A stretch of 64,000 nucleotides of DNA from JACCZH01 sp963729445 (GCA_963729445.1 CAVSNU010000003.1:1349739-1413738), one strand, 5' to 3'; positions 45,304 through 56,596 are shown, counted from the first letter of the stretch. Translations and numbers: made by a program. The notes: generated by a model not told the origin, from the sequence alone.

Positions 45304-46615
45304 GCACCACTCCGGCGCACAGCAGGACCGGACCGCCCACAGCCCAGGCGCGAACGCCGAGGGTCGGGTCCGCCTGGCTTCCGAGCGCCTGCAGTGCCTC
45401 CAGACCCGCCACGTGCGTGAGGCCGAGAACTGCGACGCCGCCCAGGAAGTACGCCCAACCCACCGAAGCGAATGCCGCGACCCAGAGGGCAAGGAACAAC
45501 GCGACCTGAAAGACTGGCAGCAGTGCGATCGCGCCCTGCGGATCGTTCGCCACGGGTCCCGCCAGTTCGACGACGGCACCCGTGTACGCCGGTCCGTACA
45601 GGAACGTCACGACCAGGGCCGTCGCGATTCCCGCCGGCACTCGCCATGCGGCTGCCGCACGTCCATGACGCCAGGCACTGGCCACGCCGACGACGATGGC
45701 GCCGAGCAGCACCTGATAGAACGCGTGCACGAGGAAGGTCGGCGATGTCATCACGACCTCCGGGAGCGCCACGAGCAGCAGCCGGATCACGCCAAGCAAT
45801 CCGAAGAGCGGAACGGCCGCAAGCGCGCCGAGTCCGGCATGCCGCCAGGAGGGCGCGTAGGCGCACACGGCGGCGCAGTACATCGGGATCAAGGGTGTCG
45901 CGATGCATTCAGACGTGACGATGAACGCTCCGCGGCTCGTCCACAGCACGTTCGCGGCGGCGTGCCCGCTGACGCCGGCGAGCGCCAGCACCCATGCGGC
46001 GGCACTCGCCATCGATCCGCCCACGCGCAACATGCCGGCACTGCCGGCGTAGAGGGGCGCGGCGCCGACGAAGAGGAGCAGAAAGAAACCGGCGAACAGG
46101 ATGAACCGGCGCGTCGGCTGCGGCAGCGTGGCGATCTCTGGCACGGCAGCTGTGCGATCGGCGAATCGCATCCAGGTGAACACGTAGCCGGCCACCGCAA
46201 GCGTGAGCACGGCGGGCCAGACGTAGAGATGAAGCGCCGTGAACCACCCCGGTGAGGCGACGGCTTGCCCCAGCGTGCCGATCCGCAGTGTGTTCAGCCC
46301 AAGCACCAGCGCGGCGCCCATCGCGGCACCCAGCAGTCGCGTGCGCCACCGGACGGGATAAGCGAGTACGGCGCCAAGGCAAAGCGCCAGCACATCGGCG
46401 CCGCTGCACGCGAGCGTAACCTGGACCGGCAGTGTGGGCGCACCGAACAGGCCTTCGGCCCACTGTCCCTGCGCGCGCGTCGCTGGGAGAAGGAGATGCG
46501 CTTCGGTCCACGGCAGCCGGAGCACGGCGAAGAACGCCAGGCTCCCCGCCACGGCACGCGCGACGAACCTAAGCGGTTCGGTCGGGTGGCGGGCGGTGTC
46601 CGTCGGCACGCGCAA
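45281..46615 (-). CDS. Two-headed exosortase/archaeosortase-like membrane protease-transpeptidase
   Basis: 444 aa, about 12-14 membrane helices. The first half has ACSGADVLALCLG (catalytic Cys), LGLNTLRIGTLGQ (Arg), and ALHLYVWPAVL (His). The second half repeats the order: VTSECIATPLIPMYC (Cys), GLLGVIRLLLVALP (Arg) and FLVHAFYQVLLG (His). Exosortases cut CTERM tails at the inner membrane. A single-unit exosortase is about 180-300 aa, so this appears to be a duplication-fusion. It overlaps speD upstream by 47 bp and the next membrane gene by 23 bp. Confidence 0.78.
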   Translation of the reverse strand: MRVPTDTARHPTEPLRFVARAVAGSLAFFAVLRLPWTEAHLLLPATRAQGQWAEGLFGAPTLPVQVTLACSGADVLALCLGAVLAYPVRWRTRLLGAAMGAALVLGLNTLRIGTLGQAVASPGWFTALHLYVWPAVLTLAVAGYVFTWMRFADRTAAVPEIATLPQPTRRFILFAGFFLLLFVGAAPLYAGSAGMLRVGGSMASAAAWVLALAGVSGHAAANVLWTSRGAFIVTSECIATPLIPMYCAAVCAYAPSWRHAGLGALAAVPLFGLLGVIRLLLVALPEVVMTSPTFLVHAFYQVLLGAIVVGVASAWRHGRAAAAWRVPAGIATALVVTFLYGPAYTGAVVELAGPVANDPQGAIALLPVFQVALFLALWVAAFASVGWAYFLGGVAVLGLTHVAGLEALQALGSQADPTLGVRAWAVGGPVLLCAGVVRVSQISR

Positions 46616-46949
46616 TCTCCTGCAGGCTGATGCTCGTGGCCCCGAACGCCTCGCCGAGTTCGGCGATGGCGGCCTGGCTCTTCAGCCGCGTCGAACACGA
46701 GAAGATGTCGATGTTCACCGTGCCCGTCTCGGGCCACGTGTGAAGGACGGCGTGCGACTCGGCGAGGATCAGCACGCACGTCAGGCCAGTGTTCGGAAAG
46801 TGATGCGAGAGCCGCTGCACGACAGTAGCGCCCGCGGCTTCCAGAGCCTCGACGAAGCGAGTCATCACGGCATCCGGCGAGAGCGCCGACATCGCATCGC
46901 AACCCGCCAGATCGACCGAGAAAAGCACGGGTTGCTCGCGGATCGCCAT
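46569..46949 (-). CDS. speD: S-adenosylmethionine decarboxylase proenzyme-like (SpeD)
   Basis: 126 aa, single-domain type. The processing/pyruvoyl motif is ILAESHAVLHTWPETGTVNIDIFSC (shown here in two parts: AESHAVLHTWPE and TGTVNIDIFSC), with Ser of ESH as the pyruvoyl residue. Makes decarboxylated SAM for spermidine. It is odd that it overlaps an exosortase gene; no other polyamine gene is near. ATG at 46949. Confidence 0.88.
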   Translation of the reverse strand: MAIREQPVLFSVDLAGCDAMSALSPDAVMTRFVEALEAAGATVVQRLSHHFPNTGLTCVLILAESHAVLHTWPETGTVNIDIFSCSTRLKSQAAIAELGEAFGATSISLQEIARADGHRPPPDRTA

Positions 46950-47073
46950 TCTGCACAGCGTATCTGCGCGCCGGCCCGCCGACTGTGCAATTGGGCACAG
47001 CGCCACCTGGGCCTCTCCAGATACAGTCAGGCGTCGTGAAGTAGGGCGTGACGCCCTCAATGGAGTCAGAGTG

Positions 47074-48150
47074 ATGACGCGCAGTTCCCTGGGCCTTGCG
47101 GCCTTCCTCGCCGCCCTGATCTTCATGAGCGCCACGCCGGCTGTCGCACAGAACGCCACTTCCCTCGGAGCCGCGCAGAGCTTCGTCGTGCTCGGCGCCA
47201 CGGCAGTCACCAATACTGGTTCGAGCGTTCTCACCGGGGATCTGGGGGTCAGCCCTGGCGGCGCCCCCACCGGTTTCCCGCCGGGCACCGTCAACGGCGC
47301 GACCCATGCCGCCAACGCTACCTCCCTTGCCGCACAGAACGCCGTCACCACGGCGTACACCGATCTGGCGGGGCGGGCACCCACGCAGAATCTGACAGGT
47401 CAGGACCTGGGCGGGATGACGCTCACACCTGGCGTCTACAAGTTCGACACCTCGGCGCAGCTCACGGGGACGCTCACGCTTGATGGGCAGGGCCTCGACA
47501 ATCCGGTGTTCATTTTCCAGATGGGCAGCACGCTGACGACCGCCAGCGGGTCCGTGGTAGCCATGATCAACGGCGGGTCGCAGTGTGATGTCTTCTGGCA
47601 GGTCGGCAGCTCCGCCACCCTCGGGACGAACTCGACCTTCAAGGGCAACATCCTCGCACTGACCAGCATCACCGCCACCACGGGCGCGCAGGTCGTCGGC
47701 CGGCTCCTGGCGCGCAATGGCGCCGTGACGCTCGACACCAACAATGTTGCCCGCGTGCTGTGTGCAGGCGCGACGGCCCCCGCGGACTGTCCGGTGATCG
47801 GGCTGACGCCGGCGACGTTACCTGCCGGTGCGATCCAGGTCGCCTACAGTCAGCAGTTCGCCGGGAACAGCGGCACGGCGCCGTACACCTTCAGTACGCA
47901 GGCGGCGGCGTTGCCGTCCGGTCTCACGCTCACGTCGGCCGGACTCCTGGCGGGAACACCCACGACGGCTCTTGCCCAGACGTTCACCGTACGCGCGACG
48001 GATGCGCGCGGATGTTTCATCGCGCGCCCGTACACTCTGGTGATTGGCACCGAGGTACCCACCATGCCCCAGCTCTTCATGATCGTCCTCACACTGGGGC
48101 TGATGCTGGCGGGGTACGTCCAGCTACGGCGTCGGACACTCGCGAGCTGA
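47074..48150 (+). CDS. Ice-binding-type (DUF3494) protein with Ig-like domain and CTERM-like sorting tail
   Basis: 358 aa. Signal peptide (LGLAAFLAALIFMSATPAVAQ), DUF3494 beta-helix ice-binding-like domain (FVVLGATAVTNTGSSVLTGD, QGLDNPVFIFQMGSTL) to ~230, a putative Ig (He_PIG) domain, and a C-terminal tripartite signal: VPTMPQ, a hydrophobic helix (LFMIVLTLGLMLAGYVQ), then RRR. The tail resembles IPTL-CTERM signals. It is divergent from speD/exosortase and the likely client of that exosortase. Confidence 0.85.
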   Translation: MTRSSLGLAAFLAALIFMSATPAVAQNATSLGAAQSFVVLGATAVTNTGSSVLTGDLGVSPGGAPTGFPPGTVNGATHAANATSLAAQNAVTTAYTDLAGRAPTQNLTGQDLGGMTLTPGVYKFDTSAQLTGTLTLDGQGLDNPVFIFQMGSTLTTASGSVVAMINGGSQCDVFWQVGSSATLGTNSTFKGNILALTSITATTGAQVVGRLLARNGAVTLDTNNVARVLCAGATAPADCPVIGLTPATLPAGAIQVAYSQQFAGNSGTAPYTFSTQAAALPSGLTLTSAGLLAGTPTTALAQTFTVRATDARGCFIARPYTLVIGTEVPTMPQLFMIVLTLGLMLAGYVQLRRRTLAS

Positions 48151-48185
48151 GCCGCGCCGCTTCTCCGCCAGTCGTGCACGATCTC

Positions 48186-48878
48186 TCAGTCGTGCAGCAC
48201 GATGCTGAGGAGCGCGCTGTTCACCTTGATGCCGCCGTTGTACTCGATGAGCCCGAGCTTGCGGAACTTGTTCATGAAGAAGTTCACGCGCGAGCGCGTC
48301 GTGCCGATCATCTCCGCCAGCGTCTCCTGAGACACCTTCGGAAGCGTGCGTGACGGATTCGTCTGGCCGTATCGCGCCAGCAGAAGCAGCGTGCGCGCCA
48401 GGCGCTTCTCGCTGGAGTTGAAGAGCTGATCGACGAGATCGGCCTCGATGCGGATGTTACGGGTCAACATGTGTGCGATGAAGCGGTCGGAGAAATCCGG
48501 CTGGTCGTGAAGGAGCTGCACCATCGCCTCTGTGTCGATGATGAGCACCCGGCTGCCGACCAGCGCCGAAGCCGTCTCGATCCGCACGGTCTGACCCGCA
48601 AGCGCCCCCTCCCCGAAGAAGTCACCGGGGCCGAGCATCGCGACGACGGCTTCCTTCCCGATCCGCGACAGCACCGACAGCTTGACGCCGCCCGATTGGA
48701 TGTACCTGACATCGGCGGCGGGTTCGCCCTGTGAGAACACGGTGTCGCCGCGACGGTAGGTGACGACCCGCCGTGCCGGGCCTGTCGAGTCGAGGTACGC
48801 CTGCGCATCGAAGGCGCTGGTGGCCTTCCGGGGTTTCGTGGCTTTCGGCGCGGCTGTCTTCTTGGTAGTGGGACTCAT
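48186..48878 (-). CDS. Crp/Fnr-family regulator 2
   Basis: 230 aa, intact. N-terminal Lys/Ala/Pro-rich tail, barrel VVTYRRGDTVFSQGEPAADVRYIQSGG, GDFFGEGALAGQTVRI, and C-terminal HTH with SQETLAEMIGTTRSRVNFFMN. Start ATG 48878. It follows the AI-2E transporter by 13 bp. Paralogue of the regulator at 41017. No residues decide the effector. Confidence 0.92.
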   Translation of the reverse strand: MSPTTKKTAAPKATKPRKATSAFDAQAYLDSTGPARRVVTYRRGDTVFSQGEPAADVRYIQSGGVKLSVLSRIGKEAVVAMLGPGDFFGEGALAGQTVRIETASALVGSRVLIIDTEAMVQLLHDQPDFSDRFIAHMLTRNIRIEADLVDQLFNSSEKRLARTLLLLARYGQTNPSRTLPKVSQETLAEMIGTTRSRVNFFMNKFRKLGLIEYNGGIKVNSALLSIVLHD

Positions 48879-48891
48879 TGATGCTTTCGAT

Positions 48892-49983
48892 CTAGGAGTG
48901 CAGGCTTCGTGCGGCCGTCGTCCCCGGCGCAGGCTCGGCCAGCTCGCGCTCGAACGCCGTGCCGAACATCTCCCAGGCAGTGACAAAGAGCGCTGCCAGG
49001 ATGGGACCGATGATAAAGCCCACGGCGCCGAAGAGCATCAGGCCGCCGAGGGTGGAGAAGAAGATCAGGAGCTCGTGCATCTGCGTGTCGCGGCCGACGA
49101 GGATCGGCCTGAGCAGGTTGTCGATCGAGCCGACGACGATCGCGCAGAAGAGCGTCAGGGCGATGGCCTGCCAGATCCAGCCCATCGCAAAGAGGATGAT
49201 GGCGGCAGGGACCCAGACCAGAGCCGCGCCGATGCCCGGAATGATCGAGAGCACGGTCATGATGGTGGCCCAGAACACCGCGCCGTCGATACCGACCGCC
49301 CAGAACGCCAGCCCGGAAAGCGCTCCTTGTGCCATGCCAATCAGGACCGTGCCCTTCAGCGTGGCGCGCGCCACGGACACGAACGTTTCCAGCATCCTCT
49401 GCTTGTCGGCGTCCGTCAGCGGCAGATAGGCGCTGATGACCGCGACGAGTCGTGGCCCGTCGGTCAGGAAGAAATACATCGTGTACAGCATCACGACGAA
49501 GTGGAACATGAACACCACGGTGGCCCGTGTGGTGGCCGAGAGCACATCCAGCGCGAAGGCGCCGGCGGTGCCCGCAAACTCTCGTGCGTTGATGACGATC
49601 TGGTCCCGATACGGCTCGACGTACTCGTAACCCGGGAGCGACTGCAGGAGACGATCGATTTCGCCGGGCTCATCCACCAGGGCCTGCAAGCGCGGGAGCA
49701 GGGTCTCGTTCACACGCACGGCTTCGTTCGCCGCCACGCCCAGGATCGACAGCAAGGGCGCAATCACGACGACGAGCAGCACGAGCAGCGTCGCCACCGC
49801 AGCCAGACGAAAGCGACCGTTGAAGGCCCTGACGATCCGCCGGTACAGCGGATAGGCAATCCCCGTGAAGAGCGCCGCCATCAGGATGGTGAGCAGGAAG
49901 GCCCGGATCATGGCGATGAACGCCACGGACATGGCCACAACGAGCAGCACGAGGAACGCGTTGCGGAAGTTGGTAATCGACAT
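48892..49983 (-). CDS. AI-2E family transporter
   Basis: 363 aa with about eight membrane helices. Family features: FLLTILMAALFTGIAYPLYR, MLYTMYFFLTDGPRL, LSIIPGIGAALVWVPAAI, GSIDNLLRPILVGRDTQMHELLIFFS. Start ATG 49983; the open frame runs further but homology begins at MSITNFRN. The family includes quorum-signal exporters and Na+/H+ antiporters; role here unknown. Confidence 0.92.
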   Translation of the reverse strand: MSITNFRNAFLVLLVVAMSVAFIAMIRAFLLTILMAALFTGIAYPLYRRIVRAFNGRFRLAAVATLLVLLVVVIAPLLSILGVAANEAVRVNETLLPRLQALVDEPGEIDRLLQSLPGYEYVEPYRDQIVINAREFAGTAGAFALDVLSATTRATVVFMFHFVVMLYTMYFFLTDGPRLVAVISAYLPLTDADKQRMLETFVSVARATLKGTVLIGMAQGALSGLAFWAVGIDGAVFWATIMTVLSIIPGIGAALVWVPAAIILFAMGWIWQAIALTLFCAIVVGSIDNLLRPILVGRDTQMHELLIFFSTLGGLMLFGAVGFIIGPILAALFVTAWEMFGTAFERELAEPAPGTTAARSLHS

Positions 49984-50223
49984 ATGGTCGCGTCTGAACG
50001 ATACCGCAGTCCAGCCCCGCCGCTCGAACGCCCTCGGTCTGCCCTGTAACGATACGCAGGCGTGTAAGAAGTGCGCCACCGGCACCACGCCGTCCCAGCG
50101 TTACACGTGCCCAGCGCGCGACTTCCTTCGGACGAGCAACGCCAAAGCCTTTCCGATCAGAGGGTTAGGCGTAAACGCGCTGGTCTGACCGCGGGTGGAT
50201 CAGGTATTGCTCCGGATCCCGCT

Positions 50224-52359
<2,136 letters not shown>

Positions 52360-52367
52360 TACCGGTC

Positions 52368-52449
52368 AGTTATCAGTTTCCAGTTTGCCAGTTCAAAGAC
52401 GCAGATCGCGGCTGTCGGACTTTGAACTGATAACTGATAACTGAAAACT
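52368..52449. repeat. Imperfect inverted repeat of AGTTATCAGTT units
   Basis: Left arm AGTTATCAGTTTCC...CAGTTCAAAG (52368-52398) and right arm CTTTGAACTGATAACTGATA...CTG (52420-52449). Composed of TGATAACTGA repeats. Lies between PBP1A and holB. Confidence 0.75.
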
Positions 52450-52470
52450 GCCGCTCCCTTATAATTTCGT

Positions 52471-53481
52471 GTGCCCTTCCGTGACATCCTCGGTCATCGC
52501 CCCGTCGTGGGGTTGCTGACCCGCGCCATCGCGCGTGGCACCGTGCCGCCCACCCTGCTGTTCGATGGACCCGCGGGTGTCGGCAAGTGGCAGGTGGCGC
52601 AAGCAGTGGCCGCGGTCGTGAACTGCCTGGCGCCGCTGCCGGCCTCTGAGGAGACGGGCATTGACGCCTGCGGTACGTGCAAGTCGTGCGACCGTATTGC
52701 GCGCGGCGTGCACGTTGACGTCATCGCGCTCGAGCCGGACGACAAGGCCTCGATCAAGATCGACCCCGTGCGCGACGTGCTGGAGCGCTGCAACTTCCGG
52801 CCCTTCGAGGGCAAGCGGCGCTTCGTGCTGATCCGGGACGCAGAGACGCTCGAACCCCAGGCGCAGAACGCGCTGCTCAAGTCCCTCGAGGAACCGTCCC
52901 CCTCCACCGTCTTCATTCTCGTCACGTCGGTGTCGGGCGTGCTGCTGCAGACGGTCCGGTCCCGGTGCATGCGCCTTCGCTTCGGTCGCCTGACGGAGCT
53001 CGAGGTCGCCCAGGTGCTGGCCCGCGACTACGCCGTGGCGCCGGACGAGGCCCGCGCCGCCGCAGCGCTGGCCGACGGCAGCATCTCGAGAGCGCTGGCC
53101 CAGAGCTCCGAGGAACTCGCCGAAGTACGCCAGGCGGCACAGGCCTTTCTCGCGCAGATCGTCGGGTCGGACGACGTGAGGCAGAAGCTTGATGTCGCGA
53201 AGCTGCTCATCGGCGCCAAGCCCGAGCGCACCCGCGACGAAGTCGCCATCGTCCTGCGCGCGGCGCAGTCGATGTTGCGGGACGTCGAAGTGCTGCATGC
53301 CAGAGCCGACCCGCGTCTCCTGGCGAACCCGGACCTTCAGGACAGCCTGTCGCGGCTCACGAGGACGGCGGGCGGCGACCGCACGAGGCAAGCCTTTCAA
53401 TCGGTGGACCGTGCGCTCTTTGCCCTCGACCGCAACGCCGGCCCCAAGGTCGTGGCGGAGTGGCTGGCGATGCAGATCTGA
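52471..53481 (+). CDS. holB: DNA polymerase III delta' subunit
   Basis: 336 aa AAA+ clamp-loader subunit. GHRPVVGLL near the start, modified P-loop GPAGVGKWQVAQ, zinc module with CGTCKSCDR, EEPSPSTVFILVTS (sensor I region) and LLQTVRSRCMRLRF (SRC motif). Loads the sliding clamp. Start GTG at 52471. Confidence 0.93.
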   Translation: MPFRDILGHRPVVGLLTRAIARGTVPPTLLFDGPAGVGKWQVAQAVAAVVNCLAPLPASEETGIDACGTCKSCDRIARGVHVDVIALEPDDKASIKIDPVRDVLERCNFRPFEGKRRFVLIRDAETLEPQAQNALLKSLEEPSPSTVFILVTSVSGVLLQTVRSRCMRLRFGRLTELEVAQVLARDYAVAPDEARAAAALADGSISRALAQSSEELAEVRQAAQAFLAQIVGSDDVRQKLDVAKLLIGAKPERTRDEVAIVLRAAQSMLRDVEVLHARADPRLLANPDLQDSLSRLTRTAGGDRTRQAFQSVDRALFALDRNAGPKVVAEWLAMQI

Positions 53482-53516
53482 GCCGGATCCGGTCGGATAG
53501 CCATCCCCCCGAGGCG

Positions 53517-53726
53517 CTACGCCATCGCGAGGAGCGTCTCCTTGTCCTGGACCGTCACCAGCCATCCCTCGAACTCCGCCGGCGCGCAGCAGGGCCTGAC
53601 TTCACCCGGGCGCGGCGACGGGTGAGGGTCGCCGCCCTGGGACGTCAGTGCCGCGGCGATCGAGCCGGCAACCACCACGCCTCCGACCCCGAACAGTAGT
53701 TCCCTCCGTGACATCTCGACCTTCAT
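53517..53726 (-). CDS. 69-aa Tat-type exported protein beside GMC oxidoreductase
   Basis: A twin-arginine-like N-terminus (SRRELLFGVGGVVVAGSIAAA) followed by only ~40 residues with CCAPAEF. It is 10 bp after the GMC gene. Position recalls the small subunit 3 of gluconate-dehydrogenase-type enzymes, but it is much shorter than the usual ~200 aa, so it may be a remnant or a small chaperone. Confidence 0.65.
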   Translation of the reverse strand: MKVEMSRRELLFGVGGVVVAGSIAAALTSQGGDPHPSPRPGEVRPCCAPAEFEGWLVTVQDKETLLAMA

Positions 53727-53736
53727 CGAACTGCTC

Positions 53737-55152
53737 CTATGTCAGGCGGCGTTGCAGGGTCTCGGAGAGCCGCAGCGCCAGGGCGATGATCGTCAGCGTC
53801 GGATTGGCGCTGCCCACCGTCGGAAAGACCGATGATCCCGCCACGAACAGGTTCTCGTATCCATGGACGCGGCACTCCGGATCGACGACCGACGACGAGA
53901 CGTCCGATCCCATCCTGGTCGTGCCCATCACGTGCCCGCCGCCTCGGATCCTGAAGTACAGAGCGTCGTTGTTGATGCGGACGCGTCCGCGGTTCGACTC
54001 GAGGAGCAGCGAGCCCAGCGTCTGCAGCGTGATCTCCACGTTCGTCATGTCGCGTGCCGAGACGACGCACCGTGCGGCGGCCCGATGCAGCCCGACCTCG
54101 TCTCGCTCAGCCGTGAGGAACACGGAGTTGCCTTCGTGGGGCAGCATCTCCGTTCTCAAGGTTATCTTGTAGTGGAAGCAGGGCCGACCGAGTTCCGACG
54201 ACAGATACCGGGCCACCTTGTGGAAGTCGTTCTTCTCCAGACACTCCAGGCTGCACGCAAAGAGCCCTTGCGCCGCCCTGGTCGCATCGGCCAGCCGCAG
54301 TGTCGGGGAGGCCATGCCGAACGCCTCTGCCGGCGCGTGCTGGTCGAGATCGACGTCGAGTACGCACTCGGCCGCGTCGAAGAAGTGCGGGTGCTCCATC
54401 AGAAAGCGGCCCACGAGGCCGCTTTCGTTCCCGACCGACGTCGCGCCGTCCGGCCGCGGCTGGAGCAGCACCTGAGCGTTGCCGATGCCGCCTCCGGCCA
54501 GGACAAGCGCCTGATCTGCGGCAATGTCGAAGCGGCGCTGGCTGCCGGTAGGATGATGCACGTAGTCGATGGCGGTCACCAGCGATCGCGCCTCGTTGGC
54601 CTCGAGGGCCACCACGGTGCAGTCGGTGGCGACATGCAAGGTCGGCGAGCGCTCGAGCGTGTCCCGATACTTGTCGTCGAAGCGCGTTGGTGCGCCGATC
54701 GAGAGCGGGTTGTAGTCGACGCCAGCCATGAGCGTCTTCTTGCCCTCCACGATCGTCGGATCGCGATCGAGAATGCGTGCTGCCTCCGTGTAGTAGGGCA
54801 GCAGATCCGCCCGCCGGATCGGCCACCGTACGCCGACCGAGGGGTTGTTGAAGTCGATGTCATCGAGCGTGATGACATAGCCGGACCACACGCGCGACGC
54901 GCCGCCCAGCGTACGGACCGCGTGCCGACTCCAGTGGTCGCCCGGGTAGTGGCCGTAGCCTACAGTGTTGGCCAGCTGCTGGCGGCTCTCGGTGTCATTC
55001 CCCGATTCCATCAGCAGTACCTGCATCCGTTGCTCGTCCAGCGCCAGGGCCAGACTCATCCCGGCGGGACCCGATCCCACGACGATGCAGTCGTAGACCG
55101 ATTGAACCGGTCCATTTCTCAGAAACATCCCCTCGCCCTCGGGTACCTGCAT
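53737..55152 (-). CDS. GMC-family FAD oxidoreductase
   Basis: 471 aa. FAD-binding VGSGPAGMSLALALDEQ and the C-terminal GSSVFPTVGSANPTLTIIALALRL. GGHVMGTTRMGSD contains the His used in hydride transfer in GMC enzymes. Oxidises an alcohol or sugar; the Tat-like small protein suggests export as a complex, with no Tat signal of its own. Confidence 0.88.
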   Translation of the reverse strand: MQVPEGEGMFLRNGPVQSVYDCIVVGSGPAGMSLALALDEQRMQVLLMESGNDTESRQQLANTVGYGHYPGDHWSRHAVRTLGGASRVWSGYVITLDDIDFNNPSVGVRWPIRRADLLPYYTEAARILDRDPTIVEGKKTLMAGVDYNPLSIGAPTRFDDKYRDTLERSPTLHVATDCTVVALEANEARSLVTAIDYVHHPTGSQRRFDIAADQALVLAGGGIGNAQVLLQPRPDGATSVGNESGLVGRFLMEHPHFFDAAECVLDVDLDQHAPAEAFGMASPTLRLADATRAAQGLFACSLECLEKNDFHKVARYLSSELGRPCFHYKITLRTEMLPHEGNSVFLTAERDEVGLHRAAARCVVSARDMTNVEITLQTLGSLLLESNRGRVRINNDALYFRIRGGGHVMGTTRMGSDVSSSVVDPECRVHGYENLFVAGSSVFPTVGSANPTLTIIALALRLSETLQRRLT

Positions 55153-55217
55153 TTATAACCGATTCATCGAGCGTCGGCGGGCGCGTGCCTCTCGACGAGT
55201 GCGGGTAAACTACTCGG

Positions 55218-56099
55218 ATGCCCCTGCCCCGCGTGGCCATCACTGTCGGCGATCCGGCCGGTATCGGCCCGGAGATCGCCGCCGGGGCGGCCGCCGATCC
55301 ACGCGTGCTCGAGGTCTGCCAACCGTTGATCTACGCGCCGCCCGCGGATCTCGAAGTGCCCATCGGCCAGGTATCAGCGGAGGCGGGCCGCGCGGCGTAC
55401 GACGTGATCGTCCGTGCCGTCGAGGATGCCCGCGCCGGACGCGTGGACGCGATCGCCACGGCGCCCATCAACAAGCTCGCGTTTGCGAAGGCCGGTCTCC
55501 CCTGGAAGGGGCACACGGACCTGCTGGCACATCTGTGCGGCGCGGATGACGTGGCGATGATGTTTCACGCGCCGCGGCTCTCGGTGGTGCTCGCGACCGT
55601 GCATGTGCCGATCGCGGAGGTGCCGGCGCTCCTGACGCGCGAGCTCGTCGGCCGGGTCCTGCGGCTGACGGCCAGTTCGCTGCCGCGCTTCGGGATCGCC
55701 GCGCCCCGTATCGCGCTGGCCGGACTGAACCCTCACGCCGGAGAGGCGGGGTTGCTGGGGACGGAAGACGAGGCGGTGCTGGTGCCGGCCGTGGCGGAGG
55801 CGCGTGCGTCAGGGCTCGACGTCACCGGGCCGCTGCCGGCCGACACGGTGTTCGTCCGGGCCGTGCGCGGTGAGTTCGACGTGGTTGTGGCCTGCTATCA
55901 CGATCAGGGGTTGATCCCGGTGAAGCTGCTGGCGTTTGGCGAGGCCGTGAACGTCACGATCGGTTTGCCGATCGTGCGCACGTCCGTCGATCACGGGACC
56001 GCGTTCGATATCGCCGGACGCGGAGTGGCCGATGCGGGGAGCCTGGTGCACGCCGTCCGCCTGGCCGCGCGGCTCGCCGGAGCCGGGGTGGCGTCGTGA
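55218..56099 (+). CDS. pdxA: 4-hydroxythreonine-4-phosphate dehydrogenase
   Basis: 293 aa, slightly short of the usual ~330 (a ~30-residue loop after residue 30 is missing). VAITVGDPAGIGPEIA at the start; metal ligands His in WKGHTDLLAHL, CYHDQGLIPVK, and DHGTAFDIAG. Vitamin B6 pathway. The stop overlaps smpB's GTG. Confidence 0.93.
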   Translation: MPLPRVAITVGDPAGIGPEIAAGAAADPRVLEVCQPLIYAPPADLEVPIGQVSAEAGRAAYDVIVRAVEDARAGRVDAIATAPINKLAFAKAGLPWKGHTDLLAHLCGADDVAMMFHAPRLSVVLATVHVPIAEVPALLTRELVGRVLRLTASSLPRFGIAAPRIALAGLNPHAGEAGLLGTEDEAVLVPAVAEARASGLDVTGPLPADTVFVRAVRGEFDVVVACYHDQGLIPVKLLAFGEAVNVTIGLPIVRTSVDHGTAFDIAGRGVADAGSLVHAVRLAARLAGAGVAS

Positions 56100-56596
56100 G
56101 CGCCGCGAAGAAAGACGCGGCCGCCCGCGAGGCGCGCGAGAAAGCCGAGACGCTCGTCGCCGAGAACCGCAAGGCGCTCCACGACTACCACATCATCGAG
56201 ACGTTCGAGGCGGGCATCATGCTGCTCGGCACGGAGGTGAAGGGCATCCGCGAAGGGAAAGCCAACCTGCGCGATGCGTACGCCCGCGTGGACAAGGGCG
56301 AGGTGTGGCTGCACAACGTCCACATCAACCCGTACAGCCACCGCGGCTACGTGGACCACGATCCGCGCCGCAAGCGCAAGCTGTTGCTCCACCGTTCCGA
56401 GATCCGCAAGTTGATCGGCAAGACGGCCGAGAAGGGCCTGACGCTGGTACCGCTGCGGATGTACTTCAAGGGCGGCCGCATCAAGGTGGCCATCAGCCTC
56501 GCCAAGGGCAAGCAGGCGCACGACAAACGTGAGACGATCCGGCGTCGCGAGATCGACCGCGAGACGCGCGCGGCCGTCAAGGAGCGGAAACGATGA
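56096..56596 (+). CDS. smpB: SsrA-binding protein SmpB
   Basis: 166 aa. Core ALHDYHIIETFEAGIMLLGTEVKGIREGKANL, WLHNVHINPYSHRGY, and basic C-terminal tail KRETIRRREIDRETRAAVK... Binds tmRNA in trans-translation. GTG 56096 overlaps pdxA stop; its end overlaps the next ATG. Confidence 0.96.
   Translation: MSAAKKDAAAREAREKAETLVAENRKALHDYHIIETFEAGIMLLGTEVKGIREGKANLRDAYARVDKGEVWLHNVHINPYSHRGYVDHDPRRKRKLLLHRSEIRKLIGKTAEKGLTLVPLRMYFKGGRIKVAISLAKGKQAHDKRETIRRREIDRETRAAVKERKR

Noticed and set aside
48760..50049. 429-codon plus frame opposite the AI-2E transporter
   Set aside because: Antisense shadow; the transporter has clear family motifs.
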